Shown in pieces: positions 12,024 to 23,950 of a DNA stretch of 64,000 nt. The stretch covers positions 124,001 through 188,000 of the forward strand of contig SNVD02010475.1 in assembly GCA_013180625.2 (NCBI GenBank), in the 5' to 3' direction. Made by a program: the position numbers and the translations under genes. A model generated the notes under the pieces. It was not told the origin of the DNA, made no database searches, and worked only from the letters and a program-made list of their open reading frames with translations. Positions within the stretch are counted from its first letter, which is position 1; each line of letters opens with the position of its first letter. This stretch comes from Boswellia sacra (lineage: Eukaryota; Streptophyta; Magnoliopsida; Sapindales; Burseraceae).

Positions 12024-12169
12024 AACAGAATCTTCTTTTTTGTTGCTGTCTGAATCTGACTTTTCTGTATCATTTATAAAGCTGGTTATGCTTTCCTCTT
12101 GTGAGTACTTTGCATAATCATCAAGATCATTAAATACTATATTTGTAGATTCTATGACTACCTCAGTTC

Positions 12170-13342
12170 TCAGATTGTAAACTCGAAATGCTTTGCTATT
12201 TTGTGCATATCCAATTTTCCTAACTGCTCTCTGTCATTTAAGATGTAACACCTGCATCCAAAGACATGAAAATATTTTAAATTAGGTTTCCTACCTTTAA
12301 AAATTTCAGAAGGTGTCTGATCAGTGTCAGGTCTAAGAAAAACTATATTTGAAATATAACAAGCAGTGCTTATTGCTTTAGCCCATAGCCTTTTTGTCAA
12401 CTTCTTGCTATTGAGCATCACTCTTGCCATCTCTTGAAGAGTTCTATTTTTCCTTTTCACAATGTCATTCTGTTCAGGGGTTTTGGGAGCTGAAAATTCA
12501 TGATCAATTCCATGGTATTTGCAAAAGTCAGCATAGCTAACGTTTTCAAACTCATTTTCATGATCACTTCTTATTCTCACATTTCTTCCAATGTTCCTAT
12601 TTTGCTCATTTTCAAGCTTAACACAAAGATTCCTAAAAGCCTGAAAAGTGTCAAATTTTTCTTTAATAAAATCAACCCAAGTATATCTAGAATAATTATC
12701 TACACAAACAAATATATATCTCTTACCTGTAATGCTTTCAATTTGCATAGGACCCATAAGATCAATGTGAAGCAAATCAAGTATTTTGGATGTGCTAAGA
12801 TATGGATTTGATTTATATGAACTTCTAATTTGTTTTCTCACTTGACATGGTCCACAAATTTCATTAACTTTGTCATCAAGTTTAGGAACTCCTCTTACAG
12901 CACCTAACTTAGTTAACTTAACTAAGTCTTTGTAATTTAAGTGTCCTAATTTTTGATGCCACAATTCTAAATCCGAAATCCTAGGTTGAAATGCAATCTT
13001 AACCAAATAACAATTATCCGAAGATCTATTACCTCTAAAATTATCTAAGACTATGCATTTGTTTTGTGTGAAATTAACAGTATACTTGTCATCACAAATC
13101 TGACTAATAATAAGATTAGCTTTCGAACCTTCAGCCAACAAGACATTTTGAAAATTGGGTAGGCCTTTGACATTCAAAGTGCCTTTACCAATGATCTTGC
13201 TTTTTGCTCCATCTCTATAAGTGACATTACGATCCCTGCATGCTTTAAAATCTATTAAAAACAGTTTTTTTCCAGTCATGTACCTGGAACAACCACTGTC
13301 AAAATACCACAAATCGTTGTTCAAGAGCAATAAGAGCAACAT
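12170..13342 (-). pseudogene. Sirevirus protease and integrase segment
   Basis: A 390-residue open segment. Residues about 12-24 read WYFDSGCSRYMTG, the DSG active site of the Copia aspartic protease. The integrase zinc motif (HQKLGHL, then CGPCQ) and core follow, with the first two catalytic aspartates in LLHIDLMGP and IRSDHENEF. The third catalytic position, normally Glu in the VERKNRTL-type motif, is Lys here (DIVKRKNRTL), a change expected to abolish strand transfer. The frame is open to 12170 but separated by stops from gag upstream and reverse transcriptase downstream. Family membership is secure. Confidence 0.85.
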
Positions 13343-15111
13343 GGCATACTATCTTGTCTTTCTTAACCCATTGCAGTTTTGATTTTGGTAATAGTTTGAA
13401 CTGTTTTGATCTTTTATGCAAAAGATTCAACAATTTAAAGCATCTAGGCCTAATGTGCCCCTTTTTGCCACAAAAATAACAAGTAGGAATTAATTTCCTT
13501 ACCTTTTCAAGACTGGATTTGAAAGAACTCAGTAGGAGAGACAAATGTTTCATTACTCTTTGAACTAGGACTCGACCTTAAAAAGTTAAGTTCAAAATTC
13601 TTACCTGATGTTGAAGCTTTCACAAAGACTATTTTTGATAAAGATGCAACATTACCTTCTGTATACCCCAATCCATGTTTGTCAGAGTTGTCTCTTCAAA
13701 GGCTCAAGACTTGATCAAGTTTGGCTGCTCCAATTTTGAGTTGATCAACACAGCTCTTGCTTTCAACCAGTTCTGTGGTGATTTTCTCAATATGTGCTGT
13801 TTTGTTTGTCAAAAACAATCTCTAGTTTTGAGATCTGCTTTTCAGCATAGGATTTTTTACATTCCAGCACTTCAATTTTCTTCTTCAAGATTTTAATTTC
13901 TTCTTTCTGACTCAACCATTCACCATAGAGTGCATTGTAGGTTTCTTGTAGCTTTTCATAGTATTCTGGGCCCTCTTCTTCATCTGAATGATCAACACTG
14001 GTTCTGCACTTTTCTATTATGTTAGACATAACAGCCTTTCCTTTGTCAGCTGTAGATGCAGTAAATGCAACAAAGTTACTCATGCAATCTTGATCTTCAG
14101 AATCCGATTCTGATTCGTCACTCTAGGTTGTTGCTGTCAGGCCTTTGTTCTTCTTCTTTAGATTAGCACATTCAGATTGAATATGCCCATAACCAGAACA
14201 TTCATAACACTGAATCTGTCGTTTCTTTTCAGGTTGTTTTGACTTCTTCTTGTCATTCTCCTATTGAATTTCTTGAACTTGTCTTCATGTGAGTTTGATG
14301 GCTTTCCTTGATTCTTTTTCTTGAAATTCCTTTTCATAAACTTGACATAATTTCTTGTTAGAAAAGTAATCTGTTTAGAATCAATTTCATCAAGCTCATC
14401 ACTACTTTCATTATCAGATTTTTCAGCTTTCATATTAAATGCAATGCTTTTTCCTTTTTGCTTTCTAGTACTCTGATTAATTTCAAAGTTTTAGAGAATG
14501 TCAATCAGTTCATCAACCCTCATCTCATTAGTGATTTTTACTTTTTCAATGGCTGAAATTTTAGGTTGAAATTTATCTAGAACAGACCTAATTATCTTGC
14601 TAACAATTTCTACATCAGTGAAGGTTTTGCCAAGCATGTATGCTGAGTTTGTAATGTGACATATCTTAGAGTAAAACTCAGAAATTGACTCATCCTCATA
14701 CATCGTTAAATTTTCAAATTGAGAATTAAGTCTCATCAATTTAGATCTTTTAACAGATGCAGTACCTTCATGTTTTATCTCAAGTATGTCCCATGCTTCT
14801 TTAGTAACTTTACACCTTGAAATTTGTCCGAAATTGCTTAAGTCCACTGCAGCAACAATTGCATTGAAAGCCTTAGAATTCCAGCTAGAACGTCGGTAAT
14901 CTTCATCAGTCCATTCATCCTCAAGTTTGGGTTCGGAAACACCAAAAACATTCAACTTTGCTGACGGTGTCCATATTTTAAGCACACTAGTCCATGCCCT
15001 GTCATAAAGAGATTTGATATACATCATCATTCTTACATTCCAATATGAATAATTACCGTTATCAAGAATAGGTAGTTGTGTTCTAGATCCTCCATTGCGA
15101 ATAAACTCCAT
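13299..15111 (-). pseudogene. Sirevirus gag, broken
   Basis: Starts at ATG 15111-15109, 50 bases inside the primer-binding site. The first 206 residues carry the Copia gag opening (LPILDNGNYSYWNVRM), followed by a helical capsid-like region, and stop at a TAA at 14490-14488. Further pieces at 14433-14158, 14083-13787 and 13553-13299 contain two CCHC zinc knuckles: CYECSGYGHIQSEC, read in a shifted frame near 14200-14160, and CYFCGKKGHIRPRC near 13470. Two knuckles with a long intervening coiled region are typical of Sireviruses. At least three frame changes or stops make this a pseudogene. Confidence 0.8.
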
Positions 15112-15160
15112 CCTTTTAGATCACTGTAATTGTTTTCTTCACTTGTCTATCAGTTAACCT

Positions 15161-15172
15161 GCTCTGATACCA
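15161..15172 (-). promoter_or_regulatory. Primer-binding site of the Sirevirus (tRNA-Met type)
   Basis: On the minus strand the sequence TGGTATCAGAGC lies two bases after the end of the 5' LTR. It is the standard complement of the 3' end of plant initiator tRNA-Met in Copia elements. Confidence 0.9.
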
Positions 15173-15174
15173 AT

Positions 15175-17765
15175 TGAAAGTTCTGGAAGTATGCAGTTAT
15201 AAGAAATATAAAAGTATACTATAAAGTAAATTGGCATAGGAGGATTTTACGTGGTTCGGTTATAAAACCTATATCCACGGACAGCTATGGAGCTGCAATT
15301 CACTAAGTTCTTGTTTATACAATCTTTAGGACCTTTTACAGTGCTGACTCACTCTCACACACTAACCTAATCTTTGTAAAACAAAATCTTGCCAAGATCT
15401 TAAACTCTAGTGACACTGTCCACTCTCTATCATATATAACTTAACAACACATTATTAAGTTATACATAACAACCGATGTCTAATACTGAATTACATAAAT
15501 ACTTAACCCGCAAGTTATCCCAAGTGTCTACTAACTCACACAGACTCAATCAATAACTCATGTATGATTTCAACCTCTCATATATGAAACAATGACTCAA
15601 AGAATCAAATCAAATAAGCATCCCAATTTGTGTTGAAGCTCTCCTCTTAAAGCTTGGAATGTCGTGACATGGACTCTCATAAAATAAACTAATTCTCTCT
15701 CTCTAGCCACGTACCAGTTATGAAAATATAACATGGTATATATAGTGAGAGGCCTAGACGAAATCTCCTAAAATCCTGTAAAGATCTCAATCAAAATCAC
15801 ATTAGGATTAGGAGAAATAGAATAAGAAGTGATATAATTAAACTCCTAAAGAATTTGGACACAAACAAATATTCTCCTAGTTTAATTAGGATACAAGAAA
15901 CAATATCCTAATCTTCAAGGAGATATTTATAAATCAAACACTTCCTAAAATATAATTCTAGAAATAGTAAAATAAGATTTAAACTAATATTCTTGTTTTA
16001 TCACAAGTTAATCAAAATATAACATGTACATGGCACATGCATGTTGACACCAACAAACTCGTCACCAACCTTCTTGGCACAAGTGCTTGACACATAGCAC
16101 TCGACACTCGACACTCGAAACTCGACACTCAACAAGTTTGACACAACAGTCTTGACACGGGATGCATACAAGCTGGACACGCATATGACACATTCGAAAA
16201 AGGATTGTCTCCCAAGTATAGGAGTGTCGAAGTAATAAACCCGGTAAGACCAGGGTCAATCCACGAGGAAGGGGTTTTAGCGCTACAAATTATAAGGTGA
16301 GCAAATATGATATGAATAATCAAGATGATATTAACAAAAGGTGATAAAACCATCCATTAAAATAAAAGAACAATTTAATAAGTAATAAACGAGAATACTT
16401 AAAATACACTAGAGAAATTGACATGATAACAATGAAAGCTAAGGTTACGGGATCCGCCCTTGATATATCAAATAAGGATAAATAGCCCATTTTAGTTATA
16501 TGAATTATATTTGTTTCATTACCAGTATTTATACCACTTTCTTATAATTAGGTTCAAGCATCCAATGTGTCAATCACCATATGTCTACAACAAATCAAGG
16601 TTTCTAACTAGACTTGTGTCAGTAAGAAAGAACCATACGACATCTAGAAAGGATCCAAGCATTTGATGTGCCAAAGATTGTCTACAATGGATCAAGACCT
16701 CCACTTTACGAGTGGTGTCAAGATTGATTAAGAAAATAAATATAAAACATATAAAATAAACAACAAAAGATTACGATTGTAAAGCAAATGTCAAGGGCTA
16801 GAAAATCCTTATTCTCATATCAAGGGTTTCACCCTTTCCCCGTAGCAAGAGAGAAATTAAAAAGACATTGTAAAAGAAAGAAAACAAATTGTAAGAAAAA
16901 GAAGATTTATTAATAGCATAAATACACAAGAGAGAAAAACACCATACAAGATCCCAGCCAAGGCCAAGATTCCCCAATGGGTCACAAGGCAAACTTATCA
17001 AATACAAAGGAACAATTGTCAAATATTAGATGAACCAACTTTGACAATTGGGATCATTAGGTGCACTGACTTTGACTACCGATTTCGGCATCGAATTATT
17101 GAAAATTTTGATCACATGTCTTCATGAAAGTTGTAGATATTTCTCTCAGCTTTCTAGAACATCTTGATTCATATAATTTGGATACGTATTTTGAGAGATA
17201 TGGTCAAAATACTGAGGCATGATTAGACTGGGCAGAAACTGCAGATGGGTTCACTTCAAACCCATTTTTGGTCCACTAAGAGCCCGAATTTGATGATGCT
17301 TCTAAAATACAATATTATAGATAATTTACTCAGCTTTCCAAGACATCAAGATTTGCACCATTTTGTCTATAAATAGAAAGTTATGCCCGTTTTACCGAAC
17401 TTGTAACAAAACAAAATTAAGAGAAAATTAATTCAAAAGATGCAAAGACTACAAATATGCTTAAGTTAAGGAATTTAATCATACTATTAATACAATATGA
17501 TGAATTAAACTCTTATTAAACATACATTTTTAAGTATTCATCAGCATACAAGCTTGACACGCGACGTAATCTCGACAACTCGATATTAGCTCGACACGTG
17601 ACAATCTCAACAACTCGACATTATCTCGACACTTGACTAAATCGACACTCGACAAAAGCTCGATAATAGTCTTGACACTTGACAAAACAACAACGCGATA
17701 CGTGACATAAGCTCGACACTTGACAGAAGCTCGACACTACATCAACTCGACACTCGATACCAACA
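15175..17765 (-). repeat. 5' LTR of the Sirevirus, split by a solo LTR
   Basis: Sequence 15175-16185 and 17549-17765 matches the other LTR in order. The 1358-base piece at 16186-17543 plus one GCATA copy is foreign. The LTR ends in CCAACA on the plus strand and is followed by the CCTAG duplication. Confidence 0.9.
16186..17543 (-). mobile_element. Solo LTR of Athila-like Gypsy family, nested in the Sirevirus LTR (copy 1)
   Basis: Begins TGACACATTCG and ends TATTCATCA on the plus strand, and is flanked by GCATA at 16181-16185 and 17544-17548. It is the reverse complement of the LTR at 19570-21080. There is no internal region, so it is a solo LTR left by recombination between two LTRs. Since it interrupts the Sirevirus LTR, it inserted later. 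Confidence 0.9.
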
Positions 17766-17770
17766 CCTAG
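17766..17770. repeat. Target-site duplication CCTAG, right
   Basis: Matches 6036-6040 exactly. Confidence 0.85.
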
Positions 17771-18407
17771 TTTGATTAAAAATAATTCAAAATAAGAAAT
17801 TCTAATACGAATTGGAATGCGATCAAACATTTAAATGCAATTCCAAAACAAATGGGGCTCAAAATAGAAAATAGCAAGTTTCCTAAACACAAAAGAACTT
17901 AAAACTTCAAAAGAGCAATTTTTGACCAATGAAAAAAAAGTACTAGATGCATGGGAGCGTGTGCATGTATGAAAATGTTGGAAAGGACACTAGCTAACTC
18001 TCTCCCTCAGCTTCGAAATGGTTTATTACCAAACAGAGGTCGTATGAAAAAGTTATGATGTTTTGAAGCTTGGTTGCTCAAAAAATTAAATTTTAGCATT
18101 ATGTCCTATGTCATCTATTATGTCCTATGTCATTATTCACCTAATTTTGTCTTAGTCTTTTTTAGGATTTGTTGATATGTAGATTTTCATATTAATGAAT
18201 GATTGAGATGTGTATAATTTATTCTCTAATCTCTGTATTTATATATAATTTTTATGACTATCATTTATTTCTTTGTAAAAGAAAATGAGATAAGGAGGGG
18301 ATCCTTGTCTACATTGATATAACATTGTACTATACTTTTTCATTACAACACCAGTAGAGAACACAAGATTAGTGCTAATAAGATCTTTAGATAGAGTTAT
18401 GTAAATC

Positions 18408-18565
18408 TTAAGGGTTACTCAAATTGAAAACTGATCCTATTTCTCATTCCACTCATAACTTGTCACCGGAAAATAGAACAAGAAAATTAATTCGCAAAAT
18501 TGTCGAATGTCAATTGGCAACTTTCATTATTATTGCTTGGAATATGTATATGCTAATAGATAGGG
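18408..18565 (+). repeat. Diverged direct repeat, copy 2
   Basis: Partner of 5085-5255; see the shared motifs given there. Confidence 0.45.
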
Positions 18566-18812
18566 GTGAAACCAGGGTGCCAAATACGAGGGAGCTACTC
18601 ACGACTTATAATTTTTCTTTTAGCACAAAACAAACTTGTAAGATGCATGATAAAATTATTATTTAAAATAAAAAAATATTTTGTAAAGTCTAAGAAGTTC
18701 TAGTTTTTTTCTCCCATATGGATTCTCAAAGCGGAAAGAGCCAAGTTCATTGTAGAGAAATATGATGTTGTGAGATGAGAAAGGAAGTAAATTTCTTAGT
18801 ATAAGAAATCAA

Positions 18813-18817
<5 letters not shown>

Positions 18818-18888
<71 letters not shown>
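18818..18888. repeat. Compound (AT)n(AG)n microsatellite
   Basis: An AT run of about 30 bases joined to an AG run of about 40 bases. Confidence 0.9.
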
Positions 18889-18891
<3 letters not shown>

Positions 18892-19569
18892 AAGGAGAAC
18901 AAAAATTAGCACTTAAGAGGGAAAAATGATTGTAAATTAACACAATAATAAAAAACGAAAGATAAATCAGAAATGAAATATGATCACAAATAAATTATCT
19001 TTGGATGGGGCTATTTGCACCCATTTTAATACTTTGAATTCTCATTCTTTCTAAATAAATTTTTTTTTTACTGAAATATCCATATAGAAATTTGCTAATA
19101 AGGACATAGACAAAAGATGTAGAAAATACTACATATTTTACATTGTAAAAGCCATCAAACATACACGAAAATCCTAACTTCTTCGATCATTTATCTTCAG
19201 CCTAAATTTACTAATCGAACGGTTATATGGATGCATATCAATGTATATCTTAGTTATAAAGGACATAAATCTAAGAGATATTCTACACAAAAAAAAATAT
19301 CATTCATTTGTTAATTTTAGTACATTAATTTCATATTATTTTCTTCATCCATTAAAGATCAACTTCCAACCAAATAAGAGTATTGGTCTTTTTTCTTTCT
19401 TTTTTGTTTGTCATTTTTCTTTTTCTGTAGCGTTGATTCACTGCTTGCAATTTCTTTTTCTAGGCAATACATATGTAGTAGATGAACGATGACCACCATA
19501 ACTTACACTGCTTTTTTTTTTTAGTAGAATATTATGTTTGCATTTAGCGAAAGAATTGGAAATTCCACT

Positions 19570-21080
19570 TGATAAACACTTAAATATTTATGCTTAATAA
19601 GAGCTTAATTCATCATTTGCATTAATAGTGTTATTAAATTCCTCAACTTAAGCATATTTGTAGTATTTGTAACTTTTGAATTAACTTCATCTTAATTTTG
19701 GTTTTTGTTATAGGTTCGGTAAAATGGGCATAACTTTCTATTTATAGATCAGAATGATGCAAATCTTAATTTCTTGGAAAGCTGATTAAATTGTATTACA
19801 AGCATCATGAAATTCGAGCTTTTAGTGGATCGAAAATGGGCTTAAAGTGAACCCATCTATAGTTTCAGCCTAACATGTCCACGTCTCCATATTTTGACCA
19901 TATCTCTTGATATACGTATCCAAATCATATGAATCAAGATATTCTAGAAAGGTGAGAGAAATATCTACAACTTGCATGAAGACATGTGATTAAAATTCTA
20001 AATAATTCGTGCATATAATGATCCAAATTATCAACAAGATATTTTACAATTGTCCCTTTGTAATTTGACGAGTTTGCCCTTGAATGTATTTATAAATAGA
20101 GATGCCTTGTGACCCATTGGGGCATCTTGGCTTACGCTAGGATCCCTTATTATTGTGTTTCCTCTCTTGTGTTTTGTTCTCTTAATGTTGTTAAAAATCT
20201 TCATTTTCTTGCAATTTGTTTTCTTTATTTGATAATGTCTTTCTAAATTCTCTTTTGCTAAGGTGAAAGAGTGAAACTCTAAGCATGATAATAAGAATTT
20301 TCTAACCCTTAACATGTGCTTAATAATCATAATCTTGTGTCGTTTACTTTATATGTTTTATATTTATTTTCTTAATCAATCTTAGCACCACTCGTAAAGT
20401 GGAGGTCTTGATCCATTGTAGACAATCCTTGGCATATCAAATGCTTGGATCCTTTCTAGATATCGTATGGTTCTTCCTTATCGAAATACGTCTAGTTAGA
20501 AACCTTGATTTATTGTAGACATATGGTGATTGGCATATTGGATGCTTGAACCCATTTACAAGAAGTGGTATAAATATTGGTAATGAAACAAATATAATTC
20601 CTATAACTAAAATGGGTTTAAATGACATACCTTCTGATTGGAACCTCCTTAATGTGTGGATTCCAATTGAGTTATAATTGGATTATTTATCCTTATTTGA
20701 TATAGCAAGGACGAATGTCCTAACCTTAGCTTTCATCATTATTGTATTAATTCTTCTTATTTGTATATTTTAATTATTCTCGTTTATTATTTATGAACTT
20801 GTTCTTTTATTTGATATGGTAGGTTTTACCACCTATTTCAATGGGTGGTTTTACCACTTTTTGCTTTTGTTTTACATTTGAATGGTCAGTAGTACGGCCT
20901 ACCATATTTACCTTTATTTGTTAATATTATCTTGTCATTTCTTTGAATTATTCATATCATATTTACTCCTCCTTTATTTTGTACCGCTAAATCCCATTCC
21001 TTATGGATCAACCTCGGTCTTATTGCGTTTATTACTTTGACACTCCTATACTTGGGAGATAATCCTTTTTTGATGTGTCA
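19570..21080 (+). repeat. 5' LTR of the Athila-like element (copy 2)
   Basis: Starts TGATAAACACTTAAATA and ends GATGTGTCA. It includes the family end sequence with GGATCAACC, TTTATTACTTTGACACTCC and CTTGGGAGATAATCC. At 1511 bases it belongs to the long form of the family, carrying an extra segment around 20820-20920 (GGTTTTACCACC...) that the shorter copies lack. Confidence 0.85.
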
Positions 21081-21085
21081 AGTTT

Positions 21086-21102
21086 TTGGCGCCGTTGCCA
21101 AG
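21086..21102 (+). promoter_or_regulatory. Primer-binding site, Athila type
   Basis: TTGGCGCCGTTGCCAAG follows the LTR end by five bases. TGGCGCCGTTGCC is the usual primer site of Athila elements, where it pairs with tRNA-Asp. Confidence 0.8.
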
Positions 21103-21329
21103 GAAGGTAAAATTTGGTATACAAAATTGTAAGTATTTTCTTTTCTCATTTCTATTTTTATTTTTCTTGCATGTGTTCATCCTTTCTTTCTCTTTGCATT
21201 AGTTGGTAGAATTGTTAGGAGCCACTCATCTTCTTTGAAAAAAATTATGCTCATATCCAACCAAGATCATTAATGAACTACATAAATCTTGTAAGAACTT
21301 GTGCACAATCATGCATAGTCTTCCTTCAT

Positions 21330-22770
21330 GATGCAATATATTTCAAAAATGAACTAGATTTCATTCTTACCCCACTTTTATGGCCTAGATGTTGAAAACC
21401 CATTTTTGCACTTGAGAGAATTTGAGGAGTTTTGCAATACCTATAGTGACCTAAATTGTAGCATAAATATCTTTAGATTAAAGCTTTTTCCTTTTTCTTT
21501 AAAAGATAAAGCTAAAACATGGCTATAAAATCTTAAGTCAAGATCCATTAGCTCATGGGATGAAATGCAACAACAATGTCTTAAACAATTCTTTCATCCT
21601 TATCGAACAAATTCTCTCAAAAGGCAAATCATCACTTTTACTCAGAAACAAGGAAAGACCTTTCACCAACATTGGGATAGGTATAAAGAATTGCTTAATA
21701 CTTGTCCTCACAATGGTTTGGAAACATGGAGACTAATTTTAATTTTCTATGAAGGTCTAACACATCAAGATAAGCAAATGGTAAAATTAATGTGTAATGG
21801 ATAATTTGAAAATAAAGACCCTCATGAAGCCACGGATTACCTAGACTTACTAGTGAAAAATGCCCAAAATTGGAATAATGCCGGCACCTATAAGGTGCCA
21901 AAAACATCTAGTGTATGCATTTATAACTTTAGGGAGAATCATGATCTTCATGCTAAATTTACATTCTTATCTAGAAAAGTCGAGGATTTAGAAATGTGGT
22001 CTATGCAAGAAAATTTATGTCAGATTTACAATACTAATGATCATCCTACGGATGAGTACCTAATTGTGCCTACCTTTAGGAAAAGTTTTCATGAACAAAC
22101 TAATGTTTTAAACACTTTCCAAAGGTCAAATCTTAATCCTTACTCACAAAACTATAATTTTGGATGGAAAAATCACTCATATTTTGATTGGAGGAATGAT
22201 AACCATGCACAATCTTACCAACCTCCCTTTCAATCATATCAAAATTTTCAAAAATCTCATGATCATGCATTTTATGAGGATCTTCGAGAAACATTAGATT
22301 CATTCATTGCAAAGCAAGAGGCTTTTAATAGTCAAACTGCTCAGACTGTGGCAAACTTGAATGATGCTATTGAAAAACTTGCATTTGCACTTAATAGTCA
22401 TGAGAAAGGTGAGTTTCAATCGCAAGTAGAGTCAAACCCCTTCGATTCATATGTGAGTAATCCAAGTGGCCAACATCTAGATAAAGATTCGGTCAATACT
22501 CTTCGCGATGGTGAAGTTGATAAAGAAAATGTTCTTAACCTTATGAGAAAAATGATGAATCAATCCCAAAGGATAAGGAAGAGGTTAGTAAACCTACATC
22601 TAACAAGGAAAAGATCGAATCCTCACTTATGCCCTTATTTCATCATACAAAGGAACTTAACCAAAAATTTGGCACTATTGAATTTTTCAGGCATGAGGAA
22701 GATAAGGAAGCTTATAGGATTAAAACTAATGTGGAAGACTATATTCAAAATACGAATTTTTTAAATTCTT
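21330..22770 (+). pseudogene. Athila-like gag, broken
   Basis: The capsid-like core (Retrotrans_gag family) is readable in FPFSLKDKAKTWL and, at 21565-21804, in QFFHPYRTNSLKRQIITF and HQHWDRYKELLNTCPH. A TAG splits the first part near 21528 and a TAA ends the second at 21802-21804. The remaining 303-residue piece starts at 21853 and carries what should be the zinc knuckle at 22018-22059. There the pattern is C-x2-Y-x4-H-x4-Y, so two of the three cysteines are tyrosine. The tail is polar with Gln- and Asn-rich sequence. Gag normally packages the element RNA; this copy could not. Confidence 0.75.
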
Positions 22771-23950
22771 CATAACTCAATTTAACTAGTTCATTTGAAC
22801 CAAGTATGCTACTAGAGCCCATTGCTTCTAAAAAATTTTCATTACTTGATTTTGTATAGGTGAATGAGATTAGGAGTTGGGAGCCATGTTTTGAAAAAAG
22901 GTAGGAAGAAACATCCACACTAAAGAATGCATGCTTCAAGGACAAACAAACTCAGACAGTGGTAATCACTTCCATTCTCACCAATAAGGGAAAAAGAGAG
23001 GCACCACCTCAATGGCATATTTTTTAGCGTGTTAAATTGCTTTCGAAGAGATTCCTCTTTTGGCCTTTTTTTATCACGATTGATCAAATTTTATCCGTTT
23101 GTGCGATATTTTTATTTTTATTCTGTTTTTATTATCATTTCTAGTTTGTTTTTATTTTATTTTCTATGAATTTATTTTAGTTGTGTGCTTTTATTTTATT
23201 TTTAGGTCAAGTGGCAGATACAGTACTCCGTGATTTTTAAAGTCAGTTTTTCAGTTCCTTCAAACTGTTGCTCACCTTGCATTCATTTTCTTTTCTTCTC
23301 TCTCATTTTCTTCACATGGATACCATTCTCTCGAATCTGCACAAACGTTTTTCCTTTCTCCTCAAAATGATTTGCTTAAAATTTACAAAGCTCGTGTAGA
23401 AAGACTAAGGATGTTGATACGCAAGGGTATTCCTACTTATTTAAAATGGTTAACTGAAGCCAAGGTCCGATTTCCTTGTGAATTTTTAGACGATCTTGTT
23501 TTTCACATGCCAGATTTGGGAAAAAGCTCTTACACCAAAAAGAGAATGACAAAAAGGTTATAAGTTTGTCACAAATGTGTAAGATAGACTTGTAACTAAC
23601 GTCGCCGCTCCTTGGGATATTTGTCTAACAATCGAGAGGATAAGCCACAATTCATCAAGAATGGACTGAGTAGAGAGCCTTTGCATAATATCCAATTGAC
23701 TCTTGAGACACGTTCTTGTGAAATTGTGCAGCGTGAAATTTTGATATTACGGACACAATTCAAGACGAGCAAGAATGTTATAGTCTTGGGAATCTGACTC
23801 AAAACAACCTGGTTTGCCAATTTATAAGAAAACTAGATGGAAAGCATATCCCTAGCTTATGGAAGGTTCTTAAGCAATTTCTGGATGTAAATCCAAAGGA
23901 AGATGTGAGCCACAGTTACAACTACCTATACATATGCATGTGTGCTAACA
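22771..23950 (+). other. Post-gag region of the Athila-like element
   Basis: Contains remnants continuous with gag to about 23030, then a T-rich stretch ending in TTTTATTTTATTTTTAGGTC (23188-23207), which looks like an intron end, then ATG GATACC at 23316 and short frames to 23820. In Athila elements an env-like frame behind an intron follows pol, and the arrangement here resembles that with pol missing. The frames themselves match nothing I recognise. Confidence 0.35.

Larger units (their letters stand above)
6041..17765 (-). mobile_element. Sirevirus-type Ty1/Copia retrotransposon, complete but inactivated
   Basis: Two LTRs (6041-7252 and 15175-17765, the second enlarged by a nested solo LTR) enclose, on the minus strand, gag, protease, integrase, reverse transcriptase, RNase H and an env-like region. 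The order with integrase before reverse transcriptase marks it as Copia. The gag with two zinc knuckles, LTRs over 1 kb and the long env-like region after RNase H mark the Sirevirus (SIRE/Maximus) lineage. A primer-binding site matching initiator tRNA-Met and a polypurine tract lie where expected, and CCTAG is duplicated at both flanks. Every coding domain carries stops or frame changes, so it cannot make its own proteins. LTR copies differ at roughly one base in 12-15 by eye, which suggests an old insertion. Confidence 0.9.
17771..19564. other. Intergenic DNA between Sirevirus and Athila-like element
   Basis: No gene recognised. The first part continues the pre-insertion site of the Sirevirus. 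It contains the diverged repeat at 18408-18565 and a compound microsatellite at 18818-18888. Confidence 0.5.
19570..23950 (+). mobile_element. Athila-like Gypsy element, partial, apparently without pol
   Basis: Has a 5' LTR (19570-21080), an Athila-type primer-binding site and a broken gag, then an AT-rich stretch and a short frame. No protease, reverse transcriptase, RNase H or integrase motif could be found between gag and about 23950. No 3' LTR in the same orientation follows: the next one, at 29782, has its own target duplication. The right end is therefore a guess. It is either a deleted copy or a member of a gag-only, non-autonomous group. Confidence 0.65.

Noticed and set aside
12500..12811. 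103-residue open frame on the plus strand
   Set aside because: It is antisense to the Sirevirus integrase and has no family signature.
15161..15172. tRNA-like words at the primer-binding sites (also 63847-63858)
   Set aside because: Only 12 bases complementary to a tRNA 3' end are present; no cloverleaf, so these are not tRNA genes.
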